NCBI GenBank assembly: GCA_905235345.1
Contig: CAJOLO010000145.1
Location: forward strand, 1-8,893
Length of the DNA stretch: 8,893 bases
Direction of reading: 5' to 3'
Source: an uncultured Lachnospiraceae bacterium
GTDB taxonomy: Bacteria > Bacillota > Clostridia > Lachnospirales > Lachnospiraceae
Position numbers and translations under genes: made by a program. Numbering within the stretch: the first letter of the stretch is position 1; each line of letters begins with the position of its first letter. Positions 5,739-8,893 of the stretch are shown piece by piece. The notes under the pieces were generated by a model that had not been told where the DNA came from, searched no databases, and saw nothing but the letters and a program-made list of their open reading frames with translations.

Positions 5739-7169
5739 TTACAGCAATTCCTTAAGGATCTGATTAACCATACCGGGATTCGCCTTGCCCTTCATCGCTT
5801 TCATGGTCTGTCCCACAAGGAAACCGATTGCCTTTTCCTTACCGTTTCTGTAATCCTCAACAGACTGCGGATTGTCGGCTATAACCTGCTCTATCGTTGA
5901 GCGAAGTGCACCTTCGTCATTAACGGTCTTAAGTCCCTTCTCCTCAACGTACTTGTCGGGATCGATGTCCTCATCGAATATCTTCTCGAATACCTCCTTC
6001 GCAACCGTTGAGTTGATTGCCTGTGACTCGGCAAGCTTGATAAGCTTTGCAAGATTAACGGCAGAAAATGTGATATCCTCCGGATCCATCTCTTTCTCCT
6101 TAAGAATTCTCATCGTCTCTACCATTAGCCAGTTAGAAACCTTCTTCGGATTAGCATCTAACGCAATGGTCTCCTCGAATATATCTGCAAGCTTCTTCGT
6201 TCCGGTCAGGATATCCGCATCATACTCAGGAAGTCCATACTCCTCCTGATATCTGGCTTTCTTCTCATCGCGGAATTCCGGCTGTTTACTTCTGATATCC
6301 TCTAACCACTCATCTGAAATGATGATCGGCACAAGATCCGGATCAGGGAAGTAGCGGTAATCCTGTGCATCCTCCTTAGAACGCATTGCATAGGAATATT
6401 CCTTCGTATCATCCCAACGTCTTGTCTCCTGAACAACCTTCTCACCTGACTCTAACAGGTCTATCTGGCGTTCGCGCTCATTTTCTATTGCTCTTGCTAT
6501 CGCCTTAAATGAATTAAGGTTCTTCATTTCTGTTCTGGTTCCGTACTCCTTAGCACCAACCTCACGAATGGACAGGTTGACATCTGCACGCATGGAGCCT
6601 TCATTAAGCTTACAATCAGATGCCCCAAGATACTGAATCGTCATACGGAGCTTGTCCAGGTATGCGATAACCTCCTCGGCTGAACGCATATCCGGCTCGG
6701 ACACGATCTCGATAAGCGGTACACCGGAACGGTTGAAATCCACCAAAGAGCTGTCAGTATAAGGATCATGTATAAGCTTTCCGGCATCCTCCTCCATGTG
6801 AATCTCATGGATACCGATCCATTTCTTATTGCCATCTACCTCAATCTCAACCTTACCGTTTCTGCAGATTGGATAATAGAGCTGGGAAATCTGATAATTC
6901 TGCGGGTTATCAGGATAGAAATAATTCTTTCTGTCAAATTTACAATTCTGGGTTATGGTACAATTCGTTGCCAATCCGACTGCAATCGCCTTGTTCACAA
7001 CCTCTTTGTTAAGTACCGGAAGTGAACCCGGCATTCCTGTACATACCGGACATGTGTGAGTGTTAGGTGCTCCGCCAAATGCGGTAGAGCAGCCACAGAA
7101 TATCTTTGTTTTTGTCGACAGTTCAACGTGAACCTCAAGACCGATGACTGTTTCGTATGCTTTTGCCAT
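5739..7169 (-). CDS. gatB: Asp-tRNA(Asn)/Glu-tRNA(Gln) amidotransferase subunit B
   Basis: The kinase and tRNA-binding subunit of GatCAB: it phosphorylates the Asp or Glu on mischarged tRNA and transfers to it ammonia delivered from GatA. The protein has 476 residues, the family norm. Visible hallmarks are GLEVHVEL at the N-terminus, a zinc site (C25, C27, C40, C43, in IFCGCS and CPVCTGMPG), KFDRKNYFYPDNPQNYQISQ in the cradle domain, and a C-terminal YqeY-like helical tail (about 330-476) that contacts tRNA. I chose ATG 7169, nine bases after GGAGG, two bases past the gatA stop. A GTG at 7175, overlapping the gatA stop, is only three bases from the GGAGG. Translational coupling with gatA is likely. 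Confidence 0.97.
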   Translation of the reverse strand: MAKAYETVIGLEVHVELSTKTKIFCGCSTAFGGAPNTHTCPVCTGMPGSLPVLNKEVVNKAIAVGLATNCTITQNCKFDRKNYFYPDNPQNYQISQLYYPICRNGKVEIEVDGNKKWIGIHEIHMEEDAGKLIHDPYTDSSLVDFNRSGVPLIEIVSEPDMRSAEEVIAYLDKLRMTIQYLGASDCKLNEGSMRADVNLSIREVGAKEYGTRTEMKNLNSFKAIARAIENERERQIDLLESGEKVVQETRRWDDTKEYSYAMRSKEDAQDYRYFPDPDLVPIIISDEWLEDIRSKQPEFRDEKKARYQEEYGLPEYDADILTGTKKLADIFEETIALDANPKKVSNWLMVETMRILKEKEMDPEDITFSAVNLAKLIKLAESQAINSTVAKEVFEKIFDEDIDPDKYVEEKGLKTVNDEGALRSTIEQVIADNPQSVEDYRNGKEKAIGFLVGQTMKAMKGKANPGMVNQILKELL

Positions 7170-7171
7170 GA

Positions 7172-8641
7172 TCACTCACCTCCCTTTACTGCATATTCCG
7201 GACGTTTGTATTCCCTCGTCTGCTCCAGAGCGTATGCAGCTCTGATAATGCTCTTCTCGTCAAAATGCTTCCCAAGTAACTGTAGTCCCACCGGAAGTCC
7301 CTTGCTGTCATATCCGCAAGGAAGTGAGATTCCCGGAAGACCTGCAAGATTGACTGATACCGTATAGATATCTCCAAGATACATCTTGATAGGATCGGAA
7401 AGCGACTCTCCAAGCTTTAATGCCGTTGTCGGTGCCACCGGTCCAAGTATAACATCATATTGTTCGAACGCCTTGTCAAATGCCTGCTTTATCAGTGCCT
7501 TAGTCTTTAATGCCTTCATGTAATATGCATCAAAATATCCTGATGAAAGTACAAATGAACCCAGCATTATTCTTCTCTTAACCTCCGGACCAAAGCCCTC
7601 TGAACGTGTCTTCTTATACATATTGTGAAGGTCGGTAAAACTCTCTGTACGATAGCCGTATTTCACTCCGTCAAATCTCTCCAAGTTCGAGCTTGCCTCT
7701 GCCGAAGCGATGATGTAATATGCGGGGATTGCATACTCCACAAGTGAGAGATCGAACTCCTCCACTATGGCACCCTTTGCTTTCAACGCTTCCGCTGCCG
7801 CAAGCACATTGTCTTTCACTTCAGGATCAAGTCCTTCACCGAAATAATCCTTAGGTATTCCTATCTTCATTCCCTTAACATCGTCCGTGAGTGCCGATGT
7901 GAAGTCATCTCCATCCTCCTTAACAGATGTCGAATCCTTAGCATCCTTTCCACATATTGTTTCAAGGATTGTTGCACAGTCTGTAACATCCTTAGCAAGA
8001 GGTCCGATCTGATCGAGAGATGAACCGTAAGCAATAAGTCCGTAACGTGACACTCTTCCATAGGTCGGCTTGATTCCGACAACGCCGCAGAAGCCTGCCG
8101 GCTGTCTTATACTTCCACCTGTATCAGAACCCAACGCATAAGGTACCTCTTCCGCTGCAACCGCTGCCGCCGAACCACCCGATGAACCGCCCGGAACTCT
8201 TGATAAATCCCATGGATTCTTTGTCTCTCCGTAATATGAAGTCTCTGTAGTAGAGCCCATGGCAAACTCGTCCATGTTGGCCTTACCAACTATCACCGCC
8301 CCTGCATCAATAAGCTTCTGTACGGCTGTTGCGGTAAATGTAGGCACAAAGTTTCCCAATATCTTCGATGAACAGGTTGTCAACATTCCATCAATACACA
8401 TATTGTCCTTGATGGCAACGGGAACACCTGCAAGGGGGCCGGTATAGGTTCCGTCATCTATTCCCTTCTGCACTTCCTCTGCACGCTTAAGCGCTCCCTC
8501 TCTGTCTATTGTAACAAATGCATGGATATCCTTCTCTCTTGCTTCCATAGCATCCAAATATGCGGTGGTCGCTTCCACTACGGATATCTCTTTATTCTTT
8601 ATCTTCTTGCCAAGTTCCACGGCAGTCAAACTAAGATCCAT
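7172..8641 (-). CDS. gatA: Asp-tRNA(Asn)/Glu-tRNA(Gln) amidotransferase subunit A
   Basis: The glutaminase subunit of GatCAB, of the amidase signature family, which frees ammonia from glutamine and passes it to GatB; 489 residues, full length. The Lys-Ser-Ser catalytic triad is intact: Lys78 in GVPVAIKDN, Ser153 in GGSSGGSAA and Ser177 in SDTGGSIRQPA. The oxyanion-loop glycines and the C-terminal segment LPGISLPCGYDSKGLPVGLQLLGKHFDE are typical. The start has AAGGAG six bases upstream. It follows gatC by 44 bases and runs to within two bases of gatB. With no glutaminyl- or asparaginyl-tRNA synthetase in view, it cannot be said which of the two tRNAs is its main substrate. Confidence 0.98.
   Translation of the reverse strand: MDLSLTAVELGKKIKNKEISVVEATTAYLDAMEAREKDIHAFVTIDREGALKRAEEVQKGIDDGTYTGPLAGVPVAIKDNMCIDGMLTTCSSKILGNFVPTFTATAVQKLIDAGAVIVGKANMDEFAMGSTTETSYYGETKNPWDLSRVPGGSSGGSAAAVAAEEVPYALGSDTGGSIRQPAGFCGVVGIKPTYGRVSRYGLIAYGSSLDQIGPLAKDVTDCATILETICGKDAKDSTSVKEDGDDFTSALTDDVKGMKIGIPKDYFGEGLDPEVKDNVLAAAEALKAKGAIVEEFDLSLVEYAIPAYYIIASAEASSNLERFDGVKYGYRTESFTDLHNMYKKTRSEGFGPEVKRRIMLGSFVLSSGYFDAYYMKALKTKALIKQAFDKAFEQYDVILGPVAPTTALKLGESLSDPIKMYLGDIYTVSVNLAGLPGISLPCGYDSKGLPVGLQLLGKHFDEKSIIRAAYALEQTREYKRPEYAVKGGE
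7179..7183 (-). promoter_or_regulatory. ribosome binding site inside gatA that sets the gatB start
   Basis: GGAGG lies within the last codons of gatA. It is nine bases from ATG 7169 and three from GTG 7175, which favours the ATG and places gatB initiation directly behind the terminating ribosome of gatA. Confidence 0.7.
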
Positions 8642-8685
8642 TATTTTCTCCTTTCCAAATTAGGCAATTTTTCTACTTTTTTAAT

Positions 8686-8893
8686 TTAGTCGAAGGTTCT
8701 CGGCACTTTATATGCTCCATCCTTCTTCTCCGGCGCATTGGCAAGCATATTCTCTCTGTCATCTCCGTTAACGACCTCATCCTCTCGAAATACGTTGTGT
8801 ACGGAAAATGTGTGGCTCATCGGCTCCACGCCATCGGTATCGAGTTCATTCAACTTACCAACATAATCTAGCATATTGGTCATGTCCTTTTTC
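8686..8893 (-). CDS. gatC: Asp-tRNA(Asn)/Glu-tRNA(Gln) amidotransferase subunit C, 5' end outside the window
   Basis: The last 68 residues of GatC, the small belt subunit that wraps around GatA and stabilises its contact with GatB. The segment MLDYVGKLNELDTDGVEPMSH is the family signature, and the tail NAPEKKDGAYKVPRTFD is the usual GatC end. The frame stays open to the window edge through KKD ahead of Met at 8883. As GatC is normally about 95-100 residues, roughly 30 are missing and Met 8883 is internal. It is the first visible gene of the gatCAB operon; the promoter lies outside. Confidence 0.95.
   Translation of the reverse strand, partial: KKDMTNMLDYVGKLNELDTDGVEPMSHTFSVHNVFREDEVVNGDDRENMLANAPEKKDGAYKVPRTFD

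Overview
The window looks like the chromosome of a Gram-positive, low-GC anaerobe of the Clostridia, most likely family Lachnospiraceae. The evidence is gene content and protein style: an indirect tRNA amidation operon (gatCAB), a rubrerythrin, a Csp-type S8 peptidase, an M18 aminopeptidase of the clostridial type, and a ClpX with an unusual N-terminal zinc finger and linker. Strong GGAGG ribosome binding sites precede most genes. The genus cannot be fixed from the sequence. All eight genes read on the minus strand, so the description below runs from high to low coordinates.

Right part (8893 to 5323): the gatC-gatA-gatB operon, with gatC cut by the window edge, makes the Asp-tRNA(Asn)/Glu-tRNA(Gln) amidotransferase. 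A small hotdog-fold (PaaI-type) thioesterase follows gatB by 17 bases and is probably co-transcribed. The tail of this unit (5322 to 5211) holds only a weak AT-rich hairpin and no convincing terminator.

Middle (5210 to 4351): a single-gene unit for a rubrerythrin with a Cys4 metal site at both ends. It has a good sigma-A-type promoter overlapped by a perfect 7-7-7 inverted repeat (candidate operator), and it ends in a clear rho-independent terminator.

Intergenic 4350 to 3744: about 600 bases without a gene. The striking content is a palindromic element (core 3819-4055, outer traces to 3796 and 4082). Its 32-base arms match with one difference, it has a second inner stem, and its tip carries two hairpins. 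Read on the minus strand, both hairpin loops show GGA in an ACA(A)GGATGT context, which resembles the high-affinity binding site of the RNA-binding protein CsrA. Candidate minus-strand promoters sit just upstream, so the element may form the long 5' leader of clpX; a non-coding palindromic repeat (MITE-like) is the main alternative.

Left part (3743 to 1): clpX, an M18 aminopeptidase and an intracellular S8 (Csp-like) serine peptidase cut by the window edge. clpX and the M18 gene are almost certainly co-transcribed; the S8 gene follows after 87 bases and may have its own weak promoter. Together they form a proteolysis cluster of unfoldase, aminopeptidase and endopeptidase. No mobile-element genes, tRNA, rRNA or CRISPR array were seen.
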